64,000 nt of DNA from Pseudomonadota bacterium (GTDB lineage Bacteria > Pseudomonadota > Gammaproteobacteria > Xanthomonadales > Rhodanobacteraceae): positions 1-64,000 of the forward strand of contig JAEWGO010000010.1 in assembly GCA_023388255.1 (NCBI GenBank), given 5' to 3'. Made by a program: the position numbers and the translations under genes. The notes below the pieces were generated by a model, which was not told the DNA's origin, ran no database searches, and saw only the letters and a program-made list of their open reading frames with translations. Shown here piece after piece: positions 62,211 through 64,000 of the stretch. Position 1 is the stretch's first letter; each line of letters begins with the position of its first letter.

Positions 62211-64000
62211 TCAGCGCGACGCGTCGCCGACCGGCAGCTCGCGCACGAGGCGGAAGCCGACCGTCGCGTAGCCGATGTCGCTGGCGCTGGTGGCGACTTT
62301 CAGCAGGTTCGATTCGCCGTCGTCGTCGCGCCACGACAGGCCGCGATAACTGCGCTCGCGGCAATTGGCGGTCGCGCCGGCCGGTTTCACGCAGCCTGCG
62401 ACCCATTCGCCGACATTGCCGGCAATGTCGTGCACGCCATCGCGGGTTGCCGCGAAATGCCCGACCGGCGAGGTGTTGGCGAAGCTGTCGTCGCAGTTCG
62501 CCGAGCTGTGCGCGTGCTTGCCGATATTGGATGCCCTGCAGCCGGTGCCGGCCCCGGCGGCCTGCGCCGCGAGCAGCCATTCCTGCGCGGTCGGCAGACG
62601 ATAGCGCGCGCCCGTGCGCGTGCTCAGCCATTGCGCATACGCACTGGCGTCGTCCCAGCTGACGCACACGACCGGATGGTCCTTGCCTTGCATGAAGCCC
62701 GGGCTGCCCCACGCGAGTCCGTCGCTACGTGCGAACAGGCGCTGCGATTCGCGGCAGCGCGCAGCGACGCGGCCGGTCGCCGCGGCAAAGCGCGCGTAGT
62801 CGGCGCGCGTGGTTTCGTCCGCGCCGATCGCGAGCGCATGCGCCGTCGAGGTGGCCCCACTGCGCCGCGCCGGCAGCACGACCATTGACGGCCCGTTCGC
62901 GTCGCGGAAGCGCCCGCCGGTGCGCAACAACTGCGCCGGGCGATCGAGATCGGCTTGCACCGCGCGGGCCTGTTCCGCGTCGAGCTTCGCCAGCGCCGGC
63001 AGCAGGGGTGCCAGGCCCGCGATCGCCTGCGTGTCGAACGGATCGCGCACGCGCTTGCGGCGTGTTTCGATCGCGTTGTGGATCGGCGCGACGAACGCGG
63101 ACATGCCCGCTGAACCGGCCAGATGCGCGCGCTCGGCAAGGGTCTGGCCCTGTGCGATCGAATCGAGCGCCGCACTGCTGTCGCCGTCGTCGATCGCCTT
63201 TGCGGCGCGCGTGGCGAGCAGATCGAGCAGGCGGCGAATGCCCTTGAGCGCGTCGCGTTGCTGCGGCTCCCCGGCCAGGATTGCAAGGTATTCCCGTGCG
63301 GCGTTGTCCGATTCCGGGCGGGTCAAGCGGCCGCGCTCGATCAGGTTCGCGGCTTGGCGCAGATGCTCTTCCAGCGGCGTTTGCGCGGCAGCCGGAGCGG
63401 TTGCGGGCAGGGATTCGTCAGTGGCCAGCAGTGGCGGCAGCGCAGCAGTGACGGTTGTCGCCAGAGTGTGCTCCGGCGCCACCATCGCCGCATCGGCCGG
63501 CATCGCCGCAGGCTCCGGCACGCGTGGCATCAGCGCGACCAGGCCTGCCAGCACGGCCGCGATGATCAAGCCGAACGACAGCGCGCGTTGGCGGCGCGGC
63601 ACCGCGGCGATGCGGTCGGCCAATGGCAGCCACCAGCGGCGCAGGCCGAGCCGCTGCGGCGCGCGCATGCGCCGTTCGATCACGTCGAGCGCGGCGATGA
63701 ATTCCTCCGCGCCCTGGAAGCGGGCTTCGGGATGCTTCGCCAGCGCCTTGTCAATCAACGGTTGCCACAGGCGCCGCGTGACCGGCAGCCGCGGCACCGG
63801 CTTTTCGATGTGCGCGAGCGCGACGGCGAGCGCGTCCGCGCCGTGGAACGGCATCTCGCCGGCCAGCAGTTCATAGCAGAGCACGCCGAGGCTGTAGAGG
63901 TCGGAGCGGCCGTCGATCGGTCCGCCGCGCGCCTGTTCCGGGCTCATGTAGCCGGACGAGCCAATCGTCGCGCCTTCGCGCGTCACGCGCGTCGGCTGCG
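62211..64000 (-). CDS. Ser/Thr protein kinase with C-terminal formylglycine-generating-enzyme-like domain (5' end outside window)
   Basis: The reading frame runs off the window at 64000; about 596 residues are visible. It begins within the kinase activation loop (TREGATIGSSGYMSPEQARG, the Ser/Thr kinase APE-equivalent motif), then the C-lobe (DGRSDLYSLGVLCYELLAG), a membrane helix (ALSFGLIIAAVLAGLVAL), a helical linker of about 200 residues, and a C-terminal SUMF1/FGE-like domain with DHPVVCVSWDDASAYAQWLS, RLPTAQEWLLAA and GNVGEWVAG. The FGE-like domain probably binds a ligand outside the cytoplasm rather than making formylglycine. Kinase active-site residues (HRD, DFG) are outside the window. 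Confidence 0.9.
   Translation of the reverse strand, partial: QPTRVTREGATIGSSGYMSPEQARGGPIDGRSDLYSLGVLCYELLAGEMPFHGADALAVALAHIEKPVPRLPVTRRLWQPLIDKALAKHPEARFQGAEEFIAALDVIERRMRAPQRLGLRRWWLPLADRIAAVPRRQRALSFGLIIAAVLAGLVALMPRVPEPAAMPADAAMVAPEHTLATTVTAALPPLLATDESLPATAPAAAQTPLEEHLRQAANLIERGRLTRPESDNAAREYLAILAGEPQQRDALKGIRRLLDLLATRAAKAIDDGDSSAALDSIAQGQTLAERAHLAGSAGMSAFVAPIHNAIETRRKRVRDPFDTQAIAGLAPLLPALAKLDAEQARAVQADLDRPAQLLRTGGRFRDANGPSMVVLPARRSGATSTAHALAIGADETTRADYARFAAATGRVAARCRESQRLFARSDGLAWGSPGFMQGKDHPVVCVSWDDASAYAQWLSTRTGARYRLPTAQEWLLAAQAAGAGTGCRASNIGKHAHSSANCDDSFANTSPVGHFAATRDGVHDIAGNVGEWVAGCVKPAGATANCRERSYRGLSWRDDDGESNLLKVATSASDIGYATVGFRLVRELPVGDASR

Overview
The window is a gene-dense, GC-rich piece of a gammaproteobacterial chromosome, most likely from the order Lysobacterales (Xanthomonadales), perhaps a Dokdonella- or Rhodanobacter-like member. 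The reasons are the gene order asd-fimV-truA-trpF-trpB-trpA-accD, the large share of secreted peptidases and TonB-dependent receptors, the CadC-like winged-helix/PD40 regulator, short intergenic palindromes with a CCGGC-TTCG-CCGG type core, and an 'IFxDGFE' motif in secreted proteins. No organism name can be proved from the sequence. I saw no rRNA, tRNA, CRISPR array, insertion sequence, integrase or phage gene; the window reads as ordinary chromosome with a lineage-specific accessory layer.

Layout. 1-11.9 kb: the 3' end of a secreted GEVED/FN3-like protein, a Bcr/CflA transporter, a periplasmic M2 (ACE-like) peptidase divergent from a membrane winged-helix/PD40 regulator, an AraC regulator and a large TonB-dependent receptor. 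11.9-16 kb (minus strand): an otsB-GH15-otsA trehalose operon. 16-19.2 kb (minus): the cell-division-site locus GNAT-minC-minD-minE plus a small HExxH protein. 19.4-22.7 kb: a LuxR-type two-component system and a membrane-anchored SRPBCC protein. 22.9-31 kb: greB, an RlpA-like protein, a rhomboid protease, a membrane/TPR protein, a HerA-like ATPase, an MltD-like lytic transglycosylase and a conserved hypothetical gene. 31-36.8 kb: psd and a SCO1-like copper protein (minus), then prmB, aroC, a 2-hydroxyacid dehydrogenase and asd (plus). 36.9-46.8 kb: fimV, truA, trpF, a small secreted protein, a convergent MASE1 membrane protein, trpB, trpA and accD. 47-54 kb: an alpha/beta hydrolase lipoprotein divergent from an AraC regulator, rapA, and a large secreted beta-propeller-like protein. 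54.4-60.6 kb (minus): three consecutive M13 (neprilysin-like) peptidases. 60.9-64 kb: a secreted SRPBCC protein, a DUF502 membrane protein, and the C-terminal part of a Ser/Thr kinase fused to a formylglycine-generating-enzyme-like domain that runs off the window.

How the parts fit. Housekeeping blocks (Min system, tryptophan and chorismate synthesis, aspartate-semialdehyde dehydrogenase, AccD, PrmB, TruA, Psd) alternate with genes suited to a protein-scavenging life: one M2 and three M13 peptidases, a TonB-dependent receptor and envelope-remodelling proteins. Several gene pairs are joined by 1-4 bp stop/start overlaps (otsA/GH15, GNAT/minC, kinase/regulator, truA/trpF, trpB/trpA, psd/SCO1), which points to translational coupling. 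I found no clearly novel multi-gene system. The best leads are the IFxDGFE motif, the tandem M13 trio, and the palindromes between the M2 peptidase and its divergent regulator.
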